From CALNZV01 sp942491115 (GTDB lineage: Bacteria > Desulfobacterota > Desulfobacteria > Desulfobacterales > UBA5852), in assembly GCA_942491115.1 (NCBI GenBank), contig CALNZV010000019.1:124001-188000 (forward strand): a DNA stretch of 64,000 nucleotides, given 5' to 3'. The notes beneath the pieces are model-generated. The model had not been told where the DNA came from and did not search any database. It saw nothing but the letters and a program-made list of their open reading frames with translations. A program made the position numbers and the translations under genes. Shown piece after piece: positions 25,004 to 34,689 of this stretch (its first letter is position 1; each line of letters starts with the position of its first letter).

Positions 25004-26224
25004 ATGAACAGCTTTGACCCGGAAGAGGCGCTGGCAATGGTCAGGCGGGAATTTGGTGAGCATGGCGGTGTTGCGCCCTCCATCAGCCGCTCATCCACCT
25101 TTACGGTGATGGACCCTTCGACGATGCCCCAGATTTTTGATGGGGTTCGCGGGCCGGACCAGGGCGGATGCTTTCTTTACAGCCGACAGTACAATCCGAC
25201 GGTGGCGGTTTTGGGTCGATACCTTTCGGCCATGGAAAATACGGAGGCAGCCACCGCCACCGCCAGTGGTATGGCGGCCATATCCTGCACCCTGATGCAG
25301 CTTTGCCGCGCCGGGGATCACATCATCGCCAGCCCCACTATTTACGGGGGCACCCATGCGCTCCTCAACGACCTGTTGCCCCAAAACGGCATATGCACGT
25401 CCTTTGTGGACCCGACCGATGTAAAGGCCGTTGAAGACGCGATTGAGCCCGGCACCCGTGTTCTCTATGTCGAGACCATTGCCAACCCCACGTTAACGGT
25501 AGCGGACCTGCCGGCCCTTGCCCGGCTGGCCGGCCAACGGGACCTGACCTTCGTGGTGGACAACACCTTCTCTCCGATGATGGTGTCCCCGTCCCGGTTA
25601 GGTGCCGATGTGGTGGTATACTCCCTCACCAAGTTCATCAATGGCGCCAGCGACCTGCTGGCCGGCGCCATCTGCGGCAGGAGGGACTTCATCCGGGAAC
25701 TCATGGATCTGCATACCGGGCGGATGATGCTCCTCGGCCCCACCCTGGACGCACGATGCGCGTTCGACGTCATTCAGCGGCTGCCTCACCTCGCCCTGCG
25801 AATGCGGGAACACGGGCGCCGGGCCCTTGCCATCGCCGAGCACCTGAAAGGAATCGGTGTGCCGGTCGTCTACCCCGGTCTGGCAGACTTTCCCCAGCGC
25901 CAGCTTCTCGACAGCATGATGAATCCCGGCTACGGCTGCGGAGGGTTGTTGACCATCGATTGTGGGACACGGGAGACTGCCGAGCGTCTGCTGGACACCC
26001 TTCAAAACCAGGAGCGGTTTGGCCTGATCGCCGTTTCTTTAGGCTATTTCGATACCCTCATGTCCTGCTCGGGCGCATCCACCTCGTCGGAGATTCCCCC
26101 GGAAACACAGCGGGCAATGGGCCTTTCTCCCGGGCTTCTTCGCCTATCCATCGGGCTCACCGGCCGACTGGACCATAGAATCGATCAACTGGAACGGGCT
26201 ATCCGGGACGTCGGCATCCCGTGA
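25004..26224 (+). CDS. Cys/Met metabolism PLP-dependent enzyme (methionine gamma-lyase/cystathionine gamma-synthase family)
   Basis: The 406-residue protein is a fold-type I PLP enzyme of the Cys/Met metabolism class. It has the cofactor-binding signature around the Schiff-base Lys in VVYSLTKFINGASDLL, plus YSRQYNPTVAVL, ATASGMAAISCTLM, VETIANPTLTVAD and VVDNTFSPMM. The C-terminus has SCSGASTSSEIPPE and LRLSIGLTG, matching the family's substrate loop. Likely reactions are gamma-elimination of methionine or O-acyl-homoserine sulfhydrylation; sequence alone does not separate these. It lies 150 bp downstream of the kinase gene and may be transcribed separately. Confidence 0.9.
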   Translation: MNSFDPEEALAMVRREFGEHGGVAPSISRSSTFTVMDPSTMPQIFDGVRGPDQGGCFLYSRQYNPTVAVLGRYLSAMENTEAATATASGMAAISCTLMQLCRAGDHIIASPTIYGGTHALLNDLLPQNGICTSFVDPTDVKAVEDAIEPGTRVLYVETIANPTLTVADLPALARLAGQRDLTFVVDNTFSPMMVSPSRLGADVVVYSLTKFINGASDLLAGAICGRRDFIRELMDLHTGRMMLLGPTLDARCAFDVIQRLPHLALRMREHGRRALAIAEHLKGIGVPVVYPGLADFPQRQLLDSMMNPGYGCGGLLTIDCGTRETAERLLDTLQNQERFGLIAVSLGYFDTLMSCSGASTSSEIPPETQRAMGLSPGLLRLSIGLTGRLDHRIDQLERAIRDVGIP

Positions 26225-26720
26225 TTCTCTCAGGATGGCGGCGCGGGCAGTCAATTCCGACGTCAATGCCGTCAATCGAATGACATCTGGATCAATGGAC
26301 TCGCATCGGCTGTGGATTTAACCAATTGAATTGATTCATATTTTTATAAAAATTTATTATGGCACGCCTTTTGCTTAACCAAATCCAAAGGGCCGATACC
26401 GGATCAGCGACGGCAACCCGCGTGATGGACCGGGATTTCGTATCAACGGGCTGACAACCCTGCATTTCACCTCTCCTGTTCACCGGTCTCCCGATAGGGG
26501 CATTCGACCCATCGGCGGATACCCAGCACACCGGCCGTATTCTTGCCAATACTTCCGGCGGCCCTTACTATACGGGCATAAAGCGCTCTGCATCAGGCCT
26601 CCACCCATAGGAGCACTTCCAATTTCTGCAATGCCGAGGCGTGATCATCCGGCACCTCCACTTCTTCTTGCGAGCGCACATCCGTCAATGGTTCAGACAC
26701 GCATCCAAGGGGGGAATGTC
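26225..26720 (+). other. Long leader region upstream of prkA
   Basis: These 496 bp carry the sigma-54 promoter listed next and no gene I can support; in-frame ATG codons at 26631 and 26688 precede the preferred prkA start but have no ribosome site. Three TCAAT half-sites (26251, 26263, 26272) lie about 110-135 bp upstream of the predicted start, a distance typical of enhancer-binding-protein sites. The predicted 5' leader is about 335 nt. Confidence 0.5.
26360..26374 (+). promoter_or_regulatory. Perfect sigma-54 (-24/-12) promoter
   Basis: TGGCAC, five bases, TTGC: GG at 26361-26362 and GC at 26373-26374 are separated by exactly 10 bp, matching the RpoN consensus TGGCAC-N5-TTGC. It is embedded in AT-rich DNA upstream of the PrkA gene. 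E. coli yeaGH, the homologues of the first two genes, are also known to be RpoN/NtrC-dependent, which supports function. Confidence 0.85.
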
Positions 26721-28781
26721 ATGGTCAATGCATCCGAGCGCACGCTTCAACACCATCTCACCGAAGTACGGGGCCGCCACCGGAGTTTTGAAAACGCCTT
26801 TCAATCCGTTGCGCGGATGATTCTCGAAAGCGATATCGAAAAGGTCACCGTCAACGGCAAGACCACATATGATTTCAGTATTTTCAGAGGCGGCCCCAAA
26901 CCGGTGGTGGGCATGTATGACGAGATCAACAGCTTCGTCTCCTATGTGAAGGATGCCGCTGAGGGCGGATCCTCCAAGGAAATGGCCTATGTGCTGGTGG
27001 GGGAGCCCGGTAACGGCAAGACCTATTTCGTCGAGTTTCTCTGCGCCCAATACCGACGGTTTTTAAGCGAACCCGAAAATCGCCGGTATACCTTCCGGTT
27101 CCTCCACATGGACAAGATGGGCTCCTACGGCCGTATTCAGACCATCGAATCCCAGACTTACGAAGACCCCATGATTCTGGCCATGAACCTGCTGGAAGAT
27201 CCGGATGAGAACCGGCGGATCCTCCAGGAGAAATTCGAATACACGGACGACGATATCGAGCGTGTCTATGCCGACTACAGGCCTCTGGGGGCCTGCAGCG
27301 AATATATCCTCAGCGACATTCGCGCCCACACCGACGGCGGCGTCGACGACATGCTGAGTCACATCGACATCATACCGGTTCCGATGTCCGAGAGTCTCGG
27401 CACCGTGACGGGGAAGTATCCGGCAAAAGACAAAATCACCTCCTCGGCGGTGGATCTTCTGGGGGAAGAATCCATCCAGAGGCTTCTTTACATTACCGAT
27501 ACCCAGAATCCCTATCGGTTCGACCTCAGGCGGGGGGCGCTTGCCCGGGTGGCCGGCGGCGGCATTCACTTCAGCGACGAGATGTTCAAGAACAAGAAGG
27601 ATTTGGTTCAGGTCTACCTGGGAGTGATCCAGAACCGAACCATCGAAATCGACGGCTTCAAGTGGCCCATCGACAGCCTCATCATCGCCACCAGCAACAA
27701 TTCCGAATTCAACCGGTTTTTGGCGGAAAAGGAGGAGGCTCCCATCGTCGACCGCTGCAGACTGTCCCATATTTCCCACAACACCAATTACAAACTCCAG
27801 GAACAGCTGACCCGCTACGCCATCGGCAGCGGAAGCCGCACCACATTAACGCGGGCGGATCTTCACGAGGACCCCAATCTCAATTATGCGGCATCCGTTG
27901 CGGCCGTTCTCACCCGCATTCCCAAATCAGAAAAATTGACCCCCGTGGAAACCATGAAGCTGGCGGCCGGAGAGGTCGCCGGAGAGAAAAGCATCAAGAC
28001 CCTTGCCGAGGTGATCGACACCCTGGCCCAGGAGCCCGACATCACCAAACGGTTCGGGCAGAAGGGGCTCGGGCAGCGAAATCTCGGCCGTGCCATTCAG
28101 CTGCTGGTGGAAAGCTCGGAGACCAATGAGGGCGAGTGCATGTTCGCCTACGACGTATTCCGGTCCTTGGAGCGGGTGATACTGGACTACGTGTCCGAAG
28201 CCAACGACCGGGCCAAGTACATCGAGGATTTGAAGACGGCAAAGGGGCTCTACCGAGAGCGCATCATGACGGAAATGTTCAACGCCTATATGGACGAGCC
28301 CCATGCCATCCGGAAAGATGTCCTCAACTATGTCAATATGATCATCGGGGTGGACGCCGAGAACCTGGGGCCCGACAAGATGTGGAAGTACAAAGACCCC
28401 CAGACCGGGGAGCTCAAGGCCCTCAAGATCGACGAGCGATTTGTACGGAGCGTCGAAGAGCGCATAGGCCTGAAAACGGAGGAACAGCGGGAATCCTTCC
28501 GAACGTCGATACGGAAGATCTATGGTCAGAAAATTTCTGTCGATCCCGAATACGATTTCATGGACAACCTCGAACTGGTCAAGGCCGTCACGGATGTCCG
28601 CCTCAAATCGGACATCGCCGGGGCCGGCAGCCTGATCGGTGCCCTGGCCAACCGGACCAACGAAGAGAACCAAAAGCTCTATGACCGGATGATCACCACG
28701 ATGCTCAACAAGCTTCGTTACTGCCGAACCTGCGCCCAGAAGACCATCGAGTATTTCTGCACCCAGGAAGACGAAAACTAA
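26721..28781 (+). CDS. prkA: PrkA/YeaG-family serine protein kinase (AAA ATPase)
   Basis: From ATG 26721 (AAGGGGGG 6 nt upstream) the protein has 686 residues, near E. coli YeaG (644). Family members combine an AAA-like ATPase with kinase function and act in stress, nitrogen-starvation and stationary-phase responses. The N-terminal half carries the Walker A motif GEPGNGKT (about residues 94-101) and further AAA_PrkA signatures (SDEMFKNKKDLVQVYLG, IATSNNSEFNRF). The C-terminal part is a PrkA-specific helical domain ending in the Cys motif YCRTCAQKTIEYFC. It is first in a four-gene run with YeaH, SpoVR and a PrkA-like paralogue, driven by a sigma-54 promoter. Confidence 0.93.
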   Translation: MVNASERTLQHHLTEVRGRHRSFENAFQSVARMILESDIEKVTVNGKTTYDFSIFRGGPKPVVGMYDEINSFVSYVKDAAEGGSSKEMAYVLVGEPGNGKTYFVEFLCAQYRRFLSEPENRRYTFRFLHMDKMGSYGRIQTIESQTYEDPMILAMNLLEDPDENRRILQEKFEYTDDDIERVYADYRPLGACSEYILSDIRAHTDGGVDDMLSHIDIIPVPMSESLGTVTGKYPAKDKITSSAVDLLGEESIQRLLYITDTQNPYRFDLRRGALARVAGGGIHFSDEMFKNKKDLVQVYLGVIQNRTIEIDGFKWPIDSLIIATSNNSEFNRFLAEKEEAPIVDRCRLSHISHNTNYKLQEQLTRYAIGSGSRTTLTRADLHEDPNLNYAASVAAVLTRIPKSEKLTPVETMKLAAGEVAGEKSIKTLAEVIDTLAQEPDITKRFGQKGLGQRNLGRAIQLLVESSETNEGECMFAYDVFRSLERVILDYVSEANDRAKYIEDLKTAKGLYRERIMTEMFNAYMDEPHAIRKDVLNYVNMIIGVDAENLGPDKMWKYKDPQTGELKALKIDERFVRSVEERIGLKTEEQRESFRTSIRKIYGQKISVDPEYDFMDNLELVKAVTDVRLKSDIAGAGSLIGALANRTNEENQKLYDRMITTMLNKLRYCRTCAQKTIEYFCTQEDEN

Positions 28782-28840
28782 TGTCCTGTCGGCACCGACG
28801 GACGCTGTCATGGCGACGGGCCATCCGAAAGGGTTCAACA

Positions 28841-30226
28841 ATGGCGACAACCGAGCTCAGCACTCTGGCCAGACGATTGCTGGCGCAAGAAGCGCTCTCC
28901 GATCGGCTGAAACGGTCGATTAGAAGGGAGCTCAAGATGGCCGCCGACCACCGGCATCCGGACGACGGAAGCCCATCGGTACCCTCCCGCGCCGGCTCGG
29001 ATGCGATTTACGGCACCAATGACCTCGACCGTCTTCAGGCCCTCTCCCCGGCAGATGCCGTCACCGCCCGGATGCTCAAATCCCTCGACGACCTTCTCGA
29101 AAAGGACCGGCTGCGGGAAGAAGACGGGTTTCCCCGAAAGATTCGCGTGGGCCGGATGGTGCGACCGGGTAAAAACGGAAAGGGCAAGGTCGTCGTCGTT
29201 CCCACCACCGTAGAAGAAAAGCTCATTCACGATCCGCGCTTTCAGGAAAAGCAGGAGGAAGCGGCCGGGGGATCGGGGGCGGGGGAGGAAGGAGAGGTGA
29301 TCGGTGAGCAGCCGGTGCACCAGCCGTCCGGCGGAGCGGGAACTGGGCCCGGAGAGGGCGAAGACGCAGGGCACGAGTTGGAATCGAGCGCCTACGATCT
29401 CGGGAGAATTCTCACCGAAAAATTCCAGCTTCCCAACCTTAAGGACAAAGGAAAGAAGCGATCCCTCACCCGGTACACTTACGATCTGACCGATCGCCAC
29501 CGAGGCCGGGGTCAGATCCTCGACAAGAAGGCGACCCTCAGAAAAATCGTCGAAACCAACATCCACTTGGGCAACATTCCCAACCCAACGGCCATCGACC
29601 CCACCGAGTTCTTGATCGCTCCCCAGGACCGGGTCTATCGGATCCTGTCCAGAGAGAAGGACCTCGAAAGCCAGGCGATGGTGTTCTTCCTTCGCGACTA
29701 CTCGGGATCCATGATGGGGAAGCCGACGGAGATCGTCGGCAGTCTTCACGTGCTGATCTACAGCTGGCTCCTCTACCAGTATGACCGGCAGGTCGAAACC
29801 CGTTTCATCCTTCACGACACAGAGGCAAAAGAGGTGCCTGACTTCTACACGTATTACAACTCCTCGGTTGCCGGCGGCACCCAGGTGGCATCGGCATTCC
29901 GCCTGGTCAACGATATCGTCGACACCGAAAATCTGGCCAGGGACTACAACATCTATGTCTTCCACGGCACCGACGGCGATGACTGGGACCCCTCCGGCGA
30001 CAAGGCCCTGCCTCAGATCCGCCAGGCACTGGACTATGCCAGCCGGGTCGGCATCTCGGTGGTGACCCGACCCGATGCCCCCACGGACGGCACCGAGGTG
30101 GTCAAGTATCTGAAGAATTCCAGCCTCTTAGAAGACAAGCCAGACCTGATCCGAATGGATACGCTCCGGGAAGATGCTGATGAACCCAGGCTCATCGAGG
30201 GAATCCGTCATCTCACCTCCGAGTGA
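28841..30226 (+). CDS. YeaH/YhbH (DUF444) family protein
   Basis: From ATG 28841 (AAAGGG 7 nt upstream) the product has 461 residues. YeaH-family proteins contain a von Willebrand A-like region and are functionally linked to PrkA. The MIDAS-like metal motif is visible as DYSGS (DxSxS) at about residues 286-290 in FFLRDYSGSMMG, followed by a Thr-containing strand (VAGGTQVASAF) and FHGTDGDDWDPSGD. A Gly/Glu-rich disordered stretch (residues about 140-180) precedes it. An in-frame ATG overlapping the prkA stop at 28781 is an alternative start, but it lacks a ribosome site. Co-directional with prkA and SpoVR. Confidence 0.92.
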   Translation: MATTELSTLARRLLAQEALSDRLKRSIRRELKMAADHRHPDDGSPSVPSRAGSDAIYGTNDLDRLQALSPADAVTARMLKSLDDLLEKDRLREEDGFPRKIRVGRMVRPGKNGKGKVVVVPTTVEEKLIHDPRFQEKQEEAAGGSGAGEEGEVIGEQPVHQPSGGAGTGPGEGEDAGHELESSAYDLGRILTEKFQLPNLKDKGKKRSLTRYTYDLTDRHRGRGQILDKKATLRKIVETNIHLGNIPNPTAIDPTEFLIAPQDRVYRILSREKDLESQAMVFFLRDYSGSMMGKPTEIVGSLHVLIYSWLLYQYDRQVETRFILHDTEAKEVPDFYTYYNSSVAGGTQVASAFRLVNDIVDTENLARDYNIYVFHGTDGDDWDPSGDKALPQIRQALDYASRVGISVVTRPDAPTDGTEVVKYLKNSSLLEDKPDLIRMDTLREDADEPRLIEGIRHLTSE

Positions 30227-30265
30227 TGGAATCGGCACGTCACTCGACCCCCGAAGGAAGGACCC

Positions 30266-31951
30266 ATGGAACTGATCAACCAGCACGCCAAAAAAATCAT
30301 GGAGGAATGCAAGGAGCGAGCGCGCGCCGCCGGACTCCGATTCGATTTGGAAACCCTCGAGTATATCGTCACCAATCGTGATCTCCTAGAATTGTCACCA
30401 AAACTAATGATTCCAACACTTTACGATTACTGGGTTCACGATGTCGAGGTCCTTCGGGAAAAGGGCAAATACGAACTATACCCCGGCAACCCCTATGAGA
30501 CCGTCATCAACACGCGCCCGGCCATTTCCTACTACAATGACAACAACCCGGACTGGCTGAACGTCATGATCTTCTATCACGTTCTGGCCCATATCGATTT
30601 TTTCCAGAACAATCATTATTTCCGTCATACCTGGAACGACGATTTTACCGGACAAGCCCTCTCCGATAAGCGGGTCATCTCACGGCTTCGTTCCGAAAAA
30701 GGCCGGAAGGTCGATTATATCATCGAGTTCTCCCGGAGCATTGACAATCTGGTCAGCTTTCACCGAGAGCTGTCGGGCCTTCACCGTAGTCAATCGAGCC
30801 TGTCGACGAAAGTCGACTACTATTTCGACGTTTTCCTGCAATCCGTCCGTAAGGCCACCACCGCTCAATATGTCAAGGAAATAGAACGCTACAACGACTG
30901 CCGGGAAACCCACCCCATCCGTTGCGACGATGCTTTCTTCGACAAAGTGGAAAAGACTCACCCCGAGTTCAACTCCCTTTTCAAGAAGTATCTCGGCCAC
31001 CGCCCCCCCCACCATCTCGACCCCATTCAATTCATTCTGACCCACTCGGCATTTCTCAACGCCGAAGGCAACCGCTGGATGAAAACCGTCATCGAGGTGA
31101 TCCGAAGGACGGCGTTGTTCTTCCAGCCCCAGATCCGAACCAAGATAATGAACGAAGGCTGGGCCAGCTACTGGCATGAAAAACTCTTTCTCGAAGACCC
31201 ACGAATCAGGGGGTCCGAAGTCGACTATGCCCGGGTCAACGCAGGGGTGACATCCATGCCGAGGGTTGGCCTGAACCCATACGCCCTCGGCATGCGGTTG
31301 TTCCAGCATATCGAAGAGTACGCCGACAAAGGGCGCTACACTTACGATTACCAGCGCCTGGCCGACAGCCGGAATCGAGATCGGTTCGACACTCAAGTCG
31401 ACATCGGTCAGCGAACCATTTTCGATATCCGCGAAAACCATTGCGATTTCACATTTATCAATACCTTTGTCGATCAGGATTTTATCAACCGGTACCGCTT
31501 GTTTGTTGCCGGCAAACGCCTCAACAAAGAGAAAATGGTCTGGGAATACTACGTGAAGAGCCGAAAGGCCGACGACTACCGTGCCATGCTTTTCGACTCC
31601 CTCTACCATCCCCCGCACATCGAGGTGGCACCGGATAAGTCCTCCGGCGAGTCCCTCTATTTGATTCACCGGTTTGAGGGCAAACCGCTGTTGAAAGAGT
31701 ACATCCCCAACACACTGATGGGGATCGAGTACCTTTGGAATGGACCTGTGAAGCTTGAAACCAGCGAATTGGTGGCCGAGGACGGCGGTGATGTCGCGAC
31801 GTATCTGGCCGGAGCCATGGGAATCTCTCAAGAAGAAAAATCGCCCCGGAAGATTCGCTGGCAGCGAGTCGTGTATACCATGGGCAACCGGAAACTGACA
31901 CGAGAGGCCGTAGAAAACGAGTCACAGGACGAAGGGGTGGCCGTCGTCTGA
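30266..31951 (+). CDS. SpoVR family protein
   Basis: The 561-residue protein starts MELINQHAKKIMEEC and has a clear Shine-Dalgarno (GGAAGGA). It matches the SpoVR family (E. coli YcgB; Bacillus SpoVR, spore cortex) with YELVINPR-type and His/Trp-rich segments: NVMIFYHVLAHIDFFQNN, NEGWASYWHEKLF, NPYALGMRLFQHIEEY and HCDFTFINTFVDQDF. The biochemical activity of SpoVR is unknown. It is the third gene of the PrkA cluster, 40 bp after YeaH and 35 bp before the PrkA-like paralogue. PrkA, YeaH and SpoVR frequently co-occur and are proposed to act together. Confidence 0.94.
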   Translation: MELINQHAKKIMEECKERARAAGLRFDLETLEYIVTNRDLLELSPKLMIPTLYDYWVHDVEVLREKGKYELYPGNPYETVINTRPAISYYNDNNPDWLNVMIFYHVLAHIDFFQNNHYFRHTWNDDFTGQALSDKRVISRLRSEKGRKVDYIIEFSRSIDNLVSFHRELSGLHRSQSSLSTKVDYYFDVFLQSVRKATTAQYVKEIERYNDCRETHPIRCDDAFFDKVEKTHPEFNSLFKKYLGHRPPHHLDPIQFILTHSAFLNAEGNRWMKTVIEVIRRTALFFQPQIRTKIMNEGWASYWHEKLFLEDPRIRGSEVDYARVNAGVTSMPRVGLNPYALGMRLFQHIEEYADKGRYTYDYQRLADSRNRDRFDTQVDIGQRTIFDIRENHCDFTFINTFVDQDFINRYRLFVAGKRLNKEKMVWEYYVKSRKADDYRAMLFDSLYHPPHIEVAPDKSSGESLYLIHRFEGKPLLKEYIPNTLMGIEYLWNGPVKLETSELVAEDGGDVATYLAGAMGISQEEKSPRKIRWQRVVYTMGNRKLTREAVENESQDEGVAVV

Positions 31952-31985
31952 CGCCATTTCCGCCGATCCTAAAAAGAGGAGCCCA

Positions 31986-34316
31986 ATGGACAACATCCGA
32001 AATGCTCTGGAGAGCCTGGATGACAACCTGGAAGAGTGGGGGCATCCTGCCCCGATCCCCTTCGAGCTGTTTCTCCAGCACGTTCTCGAATCACCCGATC
32101 GGGTTCTGCGAAATATCTTCCAGATCTTCCACGACATGGTCAAAACCTATGTCGACGAGGGAATCGACGAATATCCCGATGATCCGGAATCGATCCACTT
32201 CGTTCCCTTCGACTGCAACCGCCTCTTCGTCGAGGGATCGGACCATCCCTTCTTCGCCGACCGCCTTTTTGCCAACCGGCTGATCAGCCATGTCGAGGCC
32301 ATGAAGCGCGGCGCCCAGCAGAATAAAATCTACATTTTCGACGGTCCGCCCGGGTGCGGCAAAAGCACCTTTCTGAACAATTTGCTTAGGCGGTTCGAGG
32401 ATTACTGCAACACTCCAGCCGGGTTGCGTTACGAGGCCACATGGCGTCTCGACCGCAATCTATTAGGGCCCGACAACAAACAAAAATCCCTCCCTCTTTT
32501 CGAGCGTATGTTTCAGATGATGGAGGCCACGACCACCGGACTGGATGCCCCCACTCCCGTCCCGGCTGCCCCTGCCCCACCGCCGCCGGACAAAATCGAC
32601 AACCTGGCCATCGCCAACATCGATCGGTATGTGGAGGTGCCCTGCCCCAGCCATGACCACCCCATTTTGATGGTGCCCAAACGCTATCGCCGATCCTTCA
32701 TGGACGACCTCTTCCAAAACAACGAGTTCAAATGGAATCTGTTTACGGAAAAGGAATACGATTGGCTGTTTCGGGAAGAATCATGCACCATCTGCAGTTC
32801 CATCTACGAGGCGCTGTTAAATCGCCTTAAAAGCCCGACCCGCGTTTTAACCATGCTCTACGCCAGGCCGTATCGCTTCGGCCGACGACTCGGAGAAGGC
32901 ATCAGCGTCTTCAACCCCGGCGATCGTCCCCTGCGCCAGCACGTTCTCAGCAACAACATGCTCCAACGGCGCATCAACGGGTTGCTCAAGGACAGCAGTC
33001 AAGTCAACTACCTCTATTCCCGCTATGCCAAGACCAACAACGGCATATACGGTCTCATGGACATCAAGTCCCACAACGTCGAACGGCTGATCGAACTGCA
33101 CAATATCATCAGCGAAGGGGTTCACAAGGTGGAAGACATCGAAGAGAACGTGAATTCCCTGCTCATTGCCCTCATGAACCCGGAGGATCGGAAGAATATC
33201 CAGGATATACAATCCTTTTCGGATCGGATCGAATATATCAAAATTCCTTATATCCTCGATCTCAATACTGAAATCGACATCTACCGGAACATTTTCGGAC
33301 GCCACATCGAACAGAGATTCCTCCCGAGGGTGCTCCACAATTTTGCGCGGGTTATCATCTCGACCCGGATCAACACCCGCTCCGACGCCCTTCTTGAGTG
33401 GATCGGCACACCCGACAAATACCGACGCTATTGCGATCAGAATCTTCAACTTCTGAAAATGGAGATCTACACCGGCCACATTCCTCCGTGGCTGAAAGAG
33501 GAAGACCGAAAGAGCTTTACCGCCAAACGGCGGCAAAAAATCATCGGGGAGAGCGAAAGCGAAGGAATGCAGGGGCTGTCCGGAAGGGACTCCATCAAAA
33601 TCTTCAACGAATTTTATTCGGCTTTCGCCAGGGAAGAGAAGCTGATCAACATGGCGGATCTGCACACTTATTTCACCAAGATGCGCCAAGATCTGAACGA
33701 ACAGATTCCCTCAGGGTTTCTCGATTCCCTGACCCAGATGTACAACTACACCATTCTCCAAGAAGTCAAGGAATCCCTTTATTACTATAATGAGGAGCAG
33801 ATCACCCGTGACATCCTAAACTATCTTTTCGCCGTCAATTTTGAACCAGGGACCACGGCGCGGTGCAGTTACACCGGAGACCGGATCGAAATCAGCGACG
33901 CCTACTTCGAAGGGTTCGAGATCCGGGTGCTGGGAGCCGATACCGAAGAGGAGGCCCGACGATCGTTCAGATCGGCCACCCAAAGGGAGTACGCATCAGA
34001 GACACTGACCCAGGAAATCCTTGTGGAAAACGTTCCCCCCGCCCAGACCACTCTCTTCGAGTCCATCCATGAGCGGTATGTCTACCACCTCAAGGAGAAG
34101 GTACTCGACCCCTTCCTGGCCAACGAAAACTTCCGGCAGGCCATCAAGGACTATGGGGAGCCGGCCTTCAAGACCCAAGACCGGAAGATCCGTGACGACG
34201 TCTCCTTTCTCATGGGTAATCTCTGCGATCGGTGCAAATACACCGAGCGCGGGGCCAAGGAAGTGTGCATCTACGTGATCGACAACGAGCTTGCCAGCAA
34301 GTTCAGCAGCAACTGA
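31986..34316 (+). CDS. Second, divergent PrkA-like ATPase/kinase
   Basis: The 776-residue protein has a good Shine-Dalgarno (GAGGAG) and is the last gene of the PrkA group. It shares the PrkA layout: a helical N-terminus, Walker A GPPGCGKST at about residues 120-127, a central region with MDIKSHNVERLIELHNIISEG, LLIALMNPEDRKNIQD and a C-terminal part ending in CDRCKYTERGAKEVC, like the Cys motif at the end of PrkA. It has a Pro/Ala-rich insertion (about residues 180-205) and is about 90 residues longer than the first PrkA. It may be a partner or regulator of PrkA rather than an independent kinase. No close functional precedent is known to me. Confidence 0.8.
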   Translation: MDNIRNALESLDDNLEEWGHPAPIPFELFLQHVLESPDRVLRNIFQIFHDMVKTYVDEGIDEYPDDPESIHFVPFDCNRLFVEGSDHPFFADRLFANRLISHVEAMKRGAQQNKIYIFDGPPGCGKSTFLNNLLRRFEDYCNTPAGLRYEATWRLDRNLLGPDNKQKSLPLFERMFQMMEATTTGLDAPTPVPAAPAPPPPDKIDNLAIANIDRYVEVPCPSHDHPILMVPKRYRRSFMDDLFQNNEFKWNLFTEKEYDWLFREESCTICSSIYEALLNRLKSPTRVLTMLYARPYRFGRRLGEGISVFNPGDRPLRQHVLSNNMLQRRINGLLKDSSQVNYLYSRYAKTNNGIYGLMDIKSHNVERLIELHNIISEGVHKVEDIEENVNSLLIALMNPEDRKNIQDIQSFSDRIEYIKIPYILDLNTEIDIYRNIFGRHIEQRFLPRVLHNFARVIISTRINTRSDALLEWIGTPDKYRRYCDQNLQLLKMEIYTGHIPPWLKEEDRKSFTAKRRQKIIGESESEGMQGLSGRDSIKIFNEFYSAFAREEKLINMADLHTYFTKMRQDLNEQIPSGFLDSLTQMYNYTILQEVKESLYYYNEEQITRDILNYLFAVNFEPGTTARCSYTGDRIEISDAYFEGFEIRVLGADTEEEARRSFRSATQREYASETLTQEILVENVPPAQTTLFESIHERYVYHLKEKVLDPFLANENFRQAIKDYGEPAFKTQDRKIRDDVSFLMGNLCDRCKYTERGAKEVCIYVIDNELASKFSSN

Positions 34317-34689
34317 CTCCTCTTGAAGCGATATCGCTCCATCGCAACCATCCTTTCGCGCGGTTCTGCCACGACCGCGTCCATTCAGACGCGGTATGAG
34401 ATCCTGCCAGTTCCATCCGGTAACCGGTGTCCTCTATTGCCCATTTACCAGCAGCAGTGGGCAGCATCTTGCGACGCCGTTCCCGATCCCACTTGGTATC
34501 AATTAAATCCGGATCAGCGAAAAACACATACAAGTATTGACACTATTGGTTTTCATGGCATCCTGTCCCTAGATTACCGGCTTGAAAAAGCAGAATACGG
34601 TTGGAGCCTTTCTTTTTCACACTTGTACATGGGGATGGCATCGGTTGGTCTACGATCAGAATGGTTCGCATTGGGGTGGGTGTGTCGCC
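34317..34689 (+). other. Intergenic region upstream of the amidase gene
   Basis: These 373 bp contain no gene I can support. A TTGACA at about 34536 has no good -10 at 16-18 bp. No terminator hairpin with a U-tract was seen after the PrkA-like gene. Confidence 0.4.

Noticed and set aside
23671..25098. 475-codon minus-strand open frame opposite the hybrid kinase
   Set aside because: Antisense to HATPase and receiver domains of a strongly supported gene; no motifs.
28835..31831. Long minus-strand open frames opposite YeaH and SpoVR (376 and 383 codons)
   Set aside because: Fully antisense to genes with clear family motifs; typical of GC-rich DNA.
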